Assembly: GCA_041905795.1 (NCBI GenBank)
Contig: JAYRKL010000003.1
Coordinates: 191,927-255,926 of the forward strand
Length of the DNA: 64,000 nt
Source: SHVO01 sp041905795
Lineage (GTDB): Bacteria; Pseudomonadota; Alphaproteobacteria; Rhodospirillales; Rhodospirillaceae
Direction of reading: 5' to 3'
Position numbers and translations under genes: made by a program. Positions 27,865-35,116 of this stretch are shown in pieces (positions within the stretch are counted from its first letter, which is position 1; every line of letters starts with the position of its first letter). The notes beneath the pieces were generated by a model that did no database searches, was not told the DNA's origin, and saw only the letters and a list, made by a program, of their open reading frames with translations.

Positions 27865-28857
27865 ATGTTCAAACGCCCTAAAAAACCCGAACCGGCCGCC
27901 ACACCGGTCCTCCATCCCCGTCCCGACCTTTTGTTGCGGCGGCTGGAATGGACCGTGATCCGGCGCCTCGACGGCTTGCTGCACGGCAACTACCGGACGC
28001 TGTTCCGCGGCTTCGGCATGGATTTGGCCGGACTTCGCGAATACCAGCCCAACGACGACGTGCGCCATATCGACTGGAACGTGACCGCGCGCTCCGACGT
28101 CCCGCATGTGCGCCAGTACAACGAGGACCGCGAGGTCACCGCCTGGTTCCTTCTCGACCTGTCGCCGTCGGTCGACTTCGGTTCCCAGGAACGCAAGAAG
28201 CGCCACATCCTGATCGAATCCGTGGCGGTGCTGGCGCGCATGCTCACGCGTCATGGCAACCGCGTCGGCGCCATGTTCTACGGCGGCAATGTCGACCATG
28301 TGATCCCGGCGCGCGGCGGGCGCGACCATGTGCTGCATATCATGAGTTCGCTGGAGGCGCGCCCCGAACTGCCCGGTGCCCAGCCCACCAACCTGCGCGA
28401 ACTGCTGGAAGCCGCCATGCATGTCATCCAGCGCCGCGCGCTGGTGTTCGTGATCTCGGACTTCATCACCGCGCCGGGCTGGGAGCGGCCTCTGCACCAC
28501 CTCGCCCGCAAGCACGAGGTTCTGGCGCTCAGGCTGTTCGATCCGCTTGAGCAGACCCTCCCCGACCTCGGCCTGTTCCTGATGCAGGACGCGGAGACCG
28601 GCGAACAGCTTTACGTCGATACCCACGACAAGGGCTTCCGCAAGCGCTTCATGGCCGCGGCCGAGCAGCGGGAGCACGACATCCGCGCGGCCTTTGGCGA
28701 ATCCGGCGTCGATGCGCTGGAACTGTCCACCGACGACGACCTGGCGGACGCCATGTACCGCTTCGCCGACCTGCGCAAGAAGCGCAGCCAGTTGACCGGC
28801 GGCGGCATCCCCGCGAAGCCGGGCCTCGCCGAAGCTCGCCAGGAGAAATGGACGTGA
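27865..28857 (+). CDS. DUF58 domain protein
   Basis: About 330 residues with the DUF58 core: GMDLAGLREYQPNDDVRHIDWNVTARS-like segment (LREYQPNDDVRHIDWNVTAR), then a VWA-like region WFLLDLSPSVDFGS and the RRALVFVISDF strand. The partner function is usually inferred from co-occurrence with MoxR; no enzymatic activity is established. GTG at 27862 directly precedes the ATG and could equally start translation. The end overlaps the next gene by ten bases. Confidence 0.93.
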   Translation: MFKRPKKPEPAATPVLHPRPDLLLRRLEWTVIRRLDGLLHGNYRTLFRGFGMDLAGLREYQPNDDVRHIDWNVTARSDVPHVRQYNEDREVTAWFLLDLSPSVDFGSQERKKRHILIESVAVLARMLTRHGNRVGAMFYGGNVDHVIPARGGRDHVLHIMSSLEARPELPGAQPTNLRELLEAAMHVIQRRALVFVISDFITAPGWERPLHHLARKHEVLALRLFDPLEQTLPDLGLFLMQDAETGEQLYVDTHDKGFRKRFMAAAEQREHDIRAAFGESGVDALELSTDDDLADAMYRFADLRKKRSQLTGGGIPAKPGLAEARQEKWT

Positions 28858-29954
28858 TCAGCTTCTTCTGGATCGACATGCTGTGGCTGCTGGCGGCGGT
28901 GCCGCTGCTGGTGGCGCTTTATGCCGTGCTGTTGCGCCGCAAGAAAAAGCTGGCGCTGCGCTATGCCAACCTCTCCATGGTGCGCCAGGCCATGGGCGCC
29001 GGCGCCACCTTCCGCCGCCATGTGCCGCCGGCGCTGTTCCTGATCGCGCTGACCTTGATGATCGCGGCGGTGGCACGGCCGGCGGCGGTGATAACCTTGC
29101 CGTCGCAGCGCTCCACCGTGATCCTGGCCATGGATGTGTCCGGGTCCATGCTCGCCACCGACCTGCAGCCGGACCGCCTGCAAGCCGCCAAGGCCGCCGC
29201 CAAGTCGTTCATCCAGGACCAGCCGCGCGACGTGCGGATCGGGGTGGTGGCCTTCGCCGCTTCGGCCCTTCTGGTGCAGGCGCCGACCTTCGTGCGCGAG
29301 GACCTGTTCGCCGCCATCGACCGCCTCTCCACCCAGCGCGCCACCGCCATCGGCAGCGGCATCCTGGTGTCCTTGAAGACCCTGTTCCCCGACGGCGATT
29401 TCGACATGGGCGGCCGCGGCGGTTTCGGCGGCGCCAACGGCATGAATATGGGCGGCGGCGCCAATGGAAGCATGGGCGGCGGCCTCGGTGGCCGGCCGCT
29501 GGGCGACGGCGGCCCCAGGAAGGACGAGAAGACGCCCTTCACGCCGGTACCCGCCGGCAGCAACGGCAACGCGGTCGTTATCCTGCTCACCGACGGCCAA
29601 GCCACCACCGGCCCCGATCCGGTGGAAGCCGCCAAGAAATCCGCCGAACGCGGCGTGCGCATCTTCACCGTCGGCCTGGGATCGCCGGAGGGCACGGTGG
29701 TGAACTTCGGCGGCCGGTCGTCGCGCGTGCAGCTGGACGAAGAGACGCTGCAGAAGATCGCCGACAGCACCCATGGCTCCTATTTCCGCGCCAGCACCGC
29801 CGGCGACCTCAAGACCATCTACAAGGGCCTCAACAGCCAGCTGATCATGGAAACCAAGAAGACCGAGATCACCGCCTTCTTCTGCGCGGCGGCGGCGGTG
29901 TTCGCGATCCTGGCGGCGAGCCTGTCACTTCTTTGGTTTAATAGAATTCTATAA
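28848..29954 (+). CDS. BatA-like VWA-domain membrane protein
   Basis: A 368-residue protein with two N-terminal membrane helices (about 10-29 and 61-77), a periplasmic von Willebrand A domain and a C-terminal helix (about 342-363). The metal site is complete: DVSGSM (96-101), Thr166 in RATAIGSG and LLTDG (246-250). Between the second and third motifs lies an unusual glycine/methionine/asparagine-rich loop (about 186-222). It completes the MoxR-DUF58-VWA operon. A second VWA (BatB) and TPR member, common in Bat operons, are absent here. Confidence 0.93.
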   Translation: MDVISFFWIDMLWLLAAVPLLVALYAVLLRRKKKLALRYANLSMVRQAMGAGATFRRHVPPALFLIALTLMIAAVARPAAVITLPSQRSTVILAMDVSGSMLATDLQPDRLQAAKAAAKSFIQDQPRDVRIGVVAFAASALLVQAPTFVREDLFAAIDRLSTQRATAIGSGILVSLKTLFPDGDFDMGGRGGFGGANGMNMGGGANGSMGGGLGGRPLGDGGPRKDEKTPFTPVPAGSNGNAVVILLTDGQATTGPDPVEAAKKSAERGVRIFTVGLGSPEGTVVNFGGRSSRVQLDEETLQKIADSTHGSYFRASTAGDLKTIYKGLNSQLIMETKKTEITAFFCAAAAVFAILAASLSLLWFNRIL

Positions 29955-29976
29955 GCGCCATTTCGGCGCTCTTCAT

Positions 29977-30936
29977 ATGACTCAGACTCAAGCGCTCTGG
30001 TACACCGGCCCCGGCCAGGTGGCGATCCGCAGTGAAGACCTCGGCTCCGGCGAGGTGCGCATTCGCGCGCTCTATTCCGGCATCAGCCGCGGCACCGAAC
30101 GCCTGGTGCTGCAAGGGCGTGTGCCATCCAGCGAATACGCGCGCATGCGCTGCCCGCGTCAGGACGGCGACTTCCCGTTCCCGGTGAAATACGGCTACGC
30201 CCTGGTGGGTGAGATCGAACACGGGCCGAAGACCCTGGAAGGCAAAAGCGTCTTCCTGCTGCATCCCCACCAGACCCGCGCGGCGGCGGCATTGACGGAA
30301 GTCCATCGCCTGCCCAAGGGCCTGCCGGCGCGGCGCGCGGCCCTCACCGCCAATATGGAGACCGCCCTCAATACCGTGTGGGACGCAGGCGTGGCGCCCG
30401 GCGACAAAGTGTTGGTGATCGGCGGCGGTGTCCTGGGTCTGCTGATCGCCGGCCTGTGCGCGCGCATCGCCGGCGCGGAATGCACGGTGGCGGATCTCGA
30501 CCCCGCCCGCGAAACTCCGGCCCGCACCCTGGGCGCGGCCTTCACCCTGCCGGCGGACGCGCCCACCGACCAGGATGTGGTCATCCACACCAGCGCCTCC
30601 GAAGCCGGCCTGAAACTGGCGCTGGACTGCGCCGGCGTCGAGGCCAAGGTGGTCGAGGCCAGCTGGTACGGCGACAAGACGCCGGCGGTATCCTTGGGCG
30701 GCGCCTTCCATGCCCGGCGGCTGCAACTGATCTCGTCGCAGGTGGGCATGGTGGCGCCCAGCCACCGCCCGCGCTGGAGCTACGCCCGGCGTCTCCAGGC
30801 GGCCATGGACCTGCTCAGCGATCCCGCTTTCGACATCCTGATCACCGGCGAGCTTGCTTTTGCCGACGCGCCGGTGCACATGCCGGGGATCATCGCCGAC
30901 AACACCGGCCTCATGACCGTGATCCGCTATAGTTAA
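29977..30936 (+). CDS. Zinc-type (MDR) dehydrogenase, BchC-like
   Basis: A 319-residue medium-chain dehydrogenase. The Rossmann fold appears as KVLVIGGGVLGLLIAGLCARIAG followed by acidic VADLD, so NAD is the likely cofactor. The N-terminal catalytic domain has YSGISRGTERLVLQGRVP where classical zinc alcohol dehydrogenases carry Cys-Gly-x-Asp. This pattern recalls BchC, the bacteriochlorophyllide dehydrogenase. Thus the usual catalytic Cys ligand is missing. No photosynthesis genes are nearby. The PTPS-like gene starts 12 bases downstream, so they are probably one operon. Confidence 0.85.
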   Translation: MTQTQALWYTGPGQVAIRSEDLGSGEVRIRALYSGISRGTERLVLQGRVPSSEYARMRCPRQDGDFPFPVKYGYALVGEIEHGPKTLEGKSVFLLHPHQTRAAAALTEVHRLPKGLPARRAALTANMETALNTVWDAGVAPGDKVLVIGGGVLGLLIAGLCARIAGAECTVADLDPARETPARTLGAAFTLPADAPTDQDVVIHTSASEAGLKLALDCAGVEAKVVEASWYGDKTPAVSLGGAFHARRLQLISSQVGMVAPSHRPRWSYARRLQAAMDLLSDPAFDILITGELAFADAPVHMPGIIADNTGLMTVIRYS

Positions 30937-30948
30937 TCTGGAGAAGCT

Positions 30949-31356
30949 ATGTACACCGTTGAAGTCCGCGACCATGTGATGATCGCCCACAGCTTGAAAG
31001 GCGAAGTGTTCGGCCCGGCGCAGAAACTGCACGGCGCGACCTATGTGGCGGATATCTGCTTCATGCGCCCGGCGCTGGACGAGAACGACATCGTCGTCGA
31101 CATCGGCCTGGCCTCGGACGTGGTGAAGGAAGTCCTGGGCGGCCTCAACTTCTCGAACCTCGACGACCACCCGGACTTCAAGGGCAAACGTTCCACCACC
31201 GAAGCCGTCGCCCGCTGGATCTTCGAAAAGATCCAGGCCGCCGCGAAAGCCGGCCGCCTCGGCCCCTCGGCCAAGGGCCTGACGCGCCTCAAGGTGATGT
31301 TGCATGAGTCCCATGCGGCGCGGGCGTCCTATGAGTCGGACCTCAAGCTTGCCTGA
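30949..31356 (+). CDS. 6-pyruvoyl-tetrahydropterin synthase/QueD-like protein lacking key residues
   Basis: This 135-residue protein has the T-fold of the PTPS/QueD family: His14 (IAHSLKG), His28 (QKLHGATYVADI), FSNLDDHPDF, TTEAVARWIFEKI and the C-terminal Glu in VMLHESHAARASYE. In QueD the loop reads Cys-x3-His-Gly-His. Here the Cys position is Ala24 and the third zinc His is Ala30. Standard carboxytetrahydropterin synthase activity is therefore doubtful; it may bind or modify a related pterin or pyrimidine. A GGAG lies just before the ATG. The glycosyltransferase gene overlaps its end. Confidence 0.87.
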   Translation: MYTVEVRDHVMIAHSLKGEVFGPAQKLHGATYVADICFMRPALDENDIVVDIGLASDVVKEVLGGLNFSNLDDHPDFKGKRSTTEAVARWIFEKIQAAAKAGRLGPSAKGLTRLKVMLHESHAARASYESDLKLA

Positions 31357-32383
31357 GCTTTGGTTCGCGGTCCCCGGAGACCCGGAGACCCGCACCGGCG
31401 GCTATATCTATGCCAAACGCCTGACTGCGGCTTTGCGCGCACGGGGGTGGACCGTCCACCCCGTGCGCCTGCCCGGCACGTTTCCGCATCCGTCACCCGA
31501 CGATCTTGCCGAGACACGGCGCCTGCTCGCCGCCTTGCCCGCGCGCGCGCCTACTCTGGTCGATGGCCTCGCCTTCGGCGCGCTGCCGGCGGATCTGCTG
31601 GCGGGACTTGATCTCACTATTACGGCTCTGGTGCATCACCCGTTGGCGCTGGAAACCGGTTTGACGCCCCAGGATGCGCAAACCGCCGCACAGCGCGAAC
31701 GCGCCGCGCTGGCCTTTGCGCGCGCTGTGATCGTCACCAGCCCCCACACTGCTGATGTGCTGGCCGCCGACTACGGTGTGGCGCGGACGCGGATCGTCAT
31801 CGCTTTACCCGGCGTCGATTCCCAACCGCGCGCCCAGGGAAGCCATCCCCCAAGCCTGCTGACGGTGGCTACTGTGACACCGCGCAAAGGGCACGACGTG
31901 CTGGTGGCGGCGCTGGCACGGATCAGGGATCTCGCCTGGACCAGCACCATGGCCGGGAGTCTGGAGCGCGCGCCGGCCTGCGTCGCGGCCCTGCGGGCAC
32001 AAATTGCAGACGCCGGGATTGCCGACCGCATCACGCTGATCGGCGAGGTCTCCGACGGCGATTTGACGGCGCTTTACCGCCGTGCCGATGTGTTCGTCCT
32101 GCCCTCGCGCTACGAAGGTTACGGCATGGTGTTCGCCGACGCGCTCGCGGCGGGCCTGCCGGTCATCGCCTGCGCCGCGGGCGCAGTCACCGGCACCGTG
32201 CCGGCGGCGGCATCAAGACTGACGCCGCCGGATGACGCCGGCGCATTGGCCGAGTCCCTGCGTGCGGTGCTGACAGACCAGGCGCTGCGCCAGCGCATGG
32301 CGGACGCCGCCTGGGCGGCCGGCCGAAAACTCCCGGCCTGGGACGATTGCGCGGCGGCGGCGGCGAAGGTGTTAACCGCGTAG
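31331..32383 (+). CDS. Glycosyltransferase family 4 protein
   Basis: About 350 residues of GT-B fold. The N-terminal half has AVPGDPETRTGGYIYAKRLTAAL, and the C-terminal nucleotide-sugar domain has LLTVATVTPRKGHDVLVAAL and the E-x7-E signature region in VLPSRYEGYGMVFADALAAGLPVIA. It should transfer a sugar from an NDP or UDP donor; the acceptor is unknown. The ATG at 31331 is chosen, with 31304 (AAGGTG upstream) an alternative; both overlap the PTPS-like gene. It converges with and overlaps the RibD-like gene by 12 bases. Confidence 0.9.
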   Translation: MSRTSSLPELWFAVPGDPETRTGGYIYAKRLTAALRARGWTVHPVRLPGTFPHPSPDDLAETRRLLAALPARAPTLVDGLAFGALPADLLAGLDLTITALVHHPLALETGLTPQDAQTAAQRERAALAFARAVIVTSPHTADVLAADYGVARTRIVIALPGVDSQPRAQGSHPPSLLTVATVTPRKGHDVLVAALARIRDLAWTSTMAGSLERAPACVAALRAQIADAGIADRITLIGEVSDGDLTALYRRADVFVLPSRYEGYGMVFADALAAGLPVIACAAGAVTGTVPAAASRLTPPDDAGALAESLRAVLTDQALRQRMADAAWAAGRKLPAWDDCAAAAAKVLTA

Positions 32384-33118
32384 ATCGCAGTCGGTGAGGA
32401 TGTCCCCGCCGGGAATCACGTAAGTGGCGGTCTTGGGCCGCAGCGCATCCTTGAGGGTGGCGATCTCCGGCAAGACGATGCCGGGCTTGCCGGAGCCGAT
32501 GATCATGGGCCCGGTGATGACATGCAGCCGGTCAAGGGCGCGCGCCGCGAGGAAGGCGGACAAGGTCATGGCGCCGCCTTCCACCAGAAGGCGCGCCAGG
32601 CCAGCGCTGTGCAAGGCCGCGACCATCGCCGCCGGCGTGAAATCCGCGAGCACGATTTGTTCCGCACCCGGAGGCGTCTTATGGTCTGCTCGCGTCAGGA
32701 CAATGCGCCGCGCACCGTCGTCGGCGAAACATCTGGCGCTCGCCGGCGCGCGGCCGTTGGGATCGATGATCACCCGCGCCGGCCGCGGGCCGCTGGCGTG
32801 GCGCACCGTCAACTGCGGGTCATCGGCGACGACCGTCCCGACACCGACCACCACCGCATCCGCCAATGCACGCAGGCGGTGGAGATGGGTGAGCGCAGCG
32901 GGCCCGTTGATATAGTGGGAATGCCCCGAGACGGTGGCGATGCGGCCGTCCAGGGACTGGCCCGATTGGCCGATCACGAAGCTGCGACCTGTCAGCGGGC
33001 CATAGATTCGCCACAGGATGCTCGTTGAAGAGTGTGCGGGCGGCGTTTCACCGCGGGATACGGCCAAAACCCCGGGCCATTGCGGAGTCTCCGCCTCCCA
33101 GGCCACAATGGCATCCAT
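32372..33118 (-). CDS. RibD-type reductase (deaminase domain absent)
   Basis: A 248-residue protein covering only the C-terminal reductase domain of RibD: SLDGRIATVSGHSHYINGPAAL, ADAVVVGVGTVVADDPQL, ARVIIDPNGRAP and LLVEGGAMTLSAFL, all NADPH/ribose contacts. The N-terminal zinc deaminase (His-Ala-Glu, Cys-x-x-Cys) is absent, as in archaeal ArfC. It likely reduces the ribosyl side chain of an aminopyrimidine to a ribityl chain. ATG at 33118; the long upstream frame (to 33850) is antisense to ribA. It is divergent from the GTP cyclohydrolase II gene with only 30 bases between. Confidence 0.88.
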   Translation of the reverse strand: MDAIVAWEAETPQWPGVLAVSRGETPPAHSSTSILWRIYGPLTGRSFVIGQSGQSLDGRIATVSGHSHYINGPAALTHLHRLRALADAVVVGVGTVVADDPQLTVRHASGPRPARVIIDPNGRAPASARCFADDGARRIVLTRADHKTPPGAEQIVLADFTPAAMVAALHSAGLARLLVEGGAMTLSAFLAARALDRLHVITGPMIIGSGKPGIVLPEIATLKDALRPKTATYVIPGGDILTDCDLRG

Positions 33119-33148
33119 TACGCTTTTCTTTCGGTTTCTGGGGATTTC

Positions 33149-34300
33149 GTGCCTAACGAGAACGTCAACATTGGGACGCCCGCCGGGGACTTGGCAAGGT
33201 GGTTCGGCGAGCCCGGACGTCTCGCGGTCCAGCGGGCGGTCGCCGAATTGCGCAGCTGCCGGCCGGTCAAGCTGGTGCACGCTTCCGCCGATCCCGCCGC
33301 CGGCGCCTTCGCCGTGGCCGCCGCCGAAATGCTGGGCGGCGCGCGCATCAAGGCCTGGCACGCCGCCGGCATGGGGGCGCTGCGCCTGATCCTGCCGGGC
33401 CCGCGTCTCGCGCATCTTGGCATTCACGCTGGCGGTATCGACGCCGCCGGCGCTTCGGCCGTGGCGCTCGACGATCTTTCCGCTCCTGAGATCGACGCGC
33501 TGATCATGGCCGTGGAGCCGGCGCTTCCCCGGTTGGTCCATCGCCCGGCCGAAGCGGTCGAGATCGCGGCCCTGGAGCTGATGAAGCGCGCTTACCTGCT
33601 GCCGGCCGCGGTGATGCTGCCGCTCACCGGCGACGACGGCGCCATGGTCGAGGTGAACGCGGCCGCCATCGCCGATTTCCACGACCAGTCGGCGCGCGAC
33701 CTCTCCATCGCCGCGCGCACCCGCGTACCCTTGGCCGAAGCGGTGGACAGCGAATTCGTGGTGTTCCGCGGCGGCGACGGCCTGCGCGAGCAATTGGCCA
33801 TCATCGTCGGCAAGCCCGACCCTGCCGCGCCGGTGCTGACCCGGCTGCATTCCGCCTGTCTCACCGGTGACTTGTTTGCGAGCCTCAAGTGCGACTGCGG
33901 CGACCAGCTGCGCGGCGCGGTGCGCGAGATCGCCGCAGCCGGCGGCGGCGTGCTGCTGTACCTCGACCAGGAAGGCCGCGGCATCGGCCTGGTCAACAAG
34001 ATGCGCGCTTACGGTTTACAGGCGTTGGGGCATGACACCGTCGATGCCGACGCGGTGCTGGGCTACGGCCCCGACGAGCGGCGCTATGCGGTCGCGGGCG
34101 CCATGCTCGCACTGCTGGGCTACCGGCGCATCGAACTGATGACCAACAATCCCGGCAAGATCGAAGCGTTGGCGGATTTCGGGGTCAACGTGATGGGCCA
34201 CCGCCGCCTCATCGGCACGGTCAATCCGCATAATCACGATTATTTGCAGACCAAGGCGCGCCGCGCCGGGCACTACCTCAACGAGATCCCTGAACTTTAG
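33149..34300 (+). CDS. ribA: GTP cyclohydrolase II with N-terminal extra domain
   Basis: A 383-residue protein from GTG at 33149 (GGGG just upstream). The C-terminal half is a complete GTP cyclohydrolase II: zinc cysteines Cys237, Cys248 and Cys250 in SACLTGDLFASLKCDCGDQL, YLDQEGRGIGLVNKMRAY (271-288) and MTNNPGKIEAL. It opens GTP, releasing formate and pyrophosphate, to give the 2,5-diamino pyrimidine. The N-terminal 190 residues (AVQRAVAELRSCRPVKLVH) form a domain of unclear role that lacks an obvious DHBP-synthase signature. Neighbouring genes suggest a dedicated pathway rather than general riboflavin supply. Confidence 0.9.
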   Translation: MPNENVNIGTPAGDLARWFGEPGRLAVQRAVAELRSCRPVKLVHASADPAAGAFAVAAAEMLGGARIKAWHAAGMGALRLILPGPRLAHLGIHAGGIDAAGASAVALDDLSAPEIDALIMAVEPALPRLVHRPAEAVEIAALELMKRAYLLPAAVMLPLTGDDGAMVEVNAAAIADFHDQSARDLSIAARTRVPLAEAVDSEFVVFRGGDGLREQLAIIVGKPDPAAPVLTRLHSACLTGDLFASLKCDCGDQLRGAVREIAAAGGGVLLYLDQEGRGIGLVNKMRAYGLQALGHDTVDADAVLGYGPDERRYAVAGAMLALLGYRRIELMTNNPGKIEALADFGVNVMGHRRLIGTVNPHNHDYLQTKARRAGHYLNEIPEL

Positions 34301-35115
34301 AGTCTCGTTTGGTCGCATCGTTTTTGCGGAAAACCGGTATCCACTTTTCCGCACGATGCTCCAGGACCCCAAGCGGCAGCCGCAAGTTCGCGCAAGGTGG
34401 CAAGCGTTGCGCGCGCCGCGTGCTCCACCATCCGGCGGCCCAGATCCACATCGGCGAGATCGGCGCGGCCGATCCAGCCGCTTGGCGTCAGATCGCTGGT
34501 CATCCAGCCCCAGTTCACCGGGCCGCTCGGGAACAGGCTCGGCGCCGGCGGCGCGGCCGCGGCGGCCGCGCCCTTGCCGACCAACGACGGCGTCAGGTGC
34601 AGCATCACCGACGTCTCGATCCAGCCGCCGTGAACGTCTTCCTTCACACCCGCCGGCGCCGTCATGTCCGTCGGCAGCCCGTAGTCCAGCCAGTGCGCGC
34701 TGGCGGCAAGCATGCCGAAACGCGTACGCAGCTTGAGGGCGGCGATCAAAGCGGCGGCGATATTGCCGCCGTGGCCGTTGAACAGCAGAACGCGTTTTAC
34801 CCCGGCGCGGGCGAGACCCTCACCGATGTCTTGGATATGCGCGATGAGCGTTTCGGGCTCAATCGACACAGTGCCGGCATGGTCGGCGTGTTCCGCCGAA
34901 GCGCCGATCCACAAAGGCGGCAGACGGAGAATGGGCTCGGCCGATTGATCCAGCGCCTGGGCGCGATCGAGGATTCCCTCGGCGATCAGCGTGTCGGTGG
35001 CGAGCGGCAGATGCGGCCCGTGGGTTTCCATGGCGCCCAGCGGCAGCACGGCGACGGCCCGGGCATGAGCGGCCTGGGCGGGCGGTTGCGCGAGATGCGG
35101 AAAGGGGTGGAACAT
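34297..35115 (-). CDS. Creatininase-family amidohydrolase
   Basis: A 272-residue metal-dependent amidohydrolase: Glu30 and His32 in AMETHGPHLPLATD (with Asp41), NGHGGN (113-118), and DVHGGWIETS (161-169). Relatives include creatininase, the archaeal ArfB deformylase of flavin/F420 synthesis and MftE of mycofactocin. Beside GTP cyclohydrolase II and a RibD reductase, an ArfB-like role on a formylamino-pyrimidine or another amide is plausible. The last 20 or so residues (GKVDTGFPQKRCDQTRL) are encoded by a copy of the dispersed palindrome, so the native C terminus has been replaced or extended. Confidence 0.88.
   Translation of the reverse strand: MFHPFPHLAQPPAQAAHARAVAVLPLGAMETHGPHLPLATDTLIAEGILDRAQALDQSAEPILRLPPLWIGASAEHADHAGTVSIEPETLIAHIQDIGEGLARAGVKRVLLFNGHGGNIAAALIAALKLRTRFGMLAASAHWLDYGLPTDMTAPAGVKEDVHGGWIETSVMLHLTPSLVGKGAAAAAAPPAPSLFPSGPVNWGWMTSDLTPSGWIGRADLADVDLGRRMVEHAARATLATLRELAAAAWGPGASCGKVDTGFPQKRCDQTRL
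34304..34366. repeat. Palindromic repeat, copy 2, inside the 3-prime end of the creatininase gene
   Basis: Outer arms GCATCGT (34315-34321) and ACGATGC (34353-34359) enclose inner arms TGCGGAAAA (34325-34333) and TTTTCCGCA (34345-34353), around CCGGTATCCAC. The core matches copies near 2.8 and 56.3 kb. It supplies the final codons and the stop region of the minus-strand creatininase gene and begins right after the ribA stop. Confidence 0.85.
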
Positions 35116-35116
35116 C

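Noticed and set aside
33119..33850. N-terminal extension of the RibD-like frame
   Set aside because: Antisense to ribA and His/Gly-rich, with no deaminase motifs.
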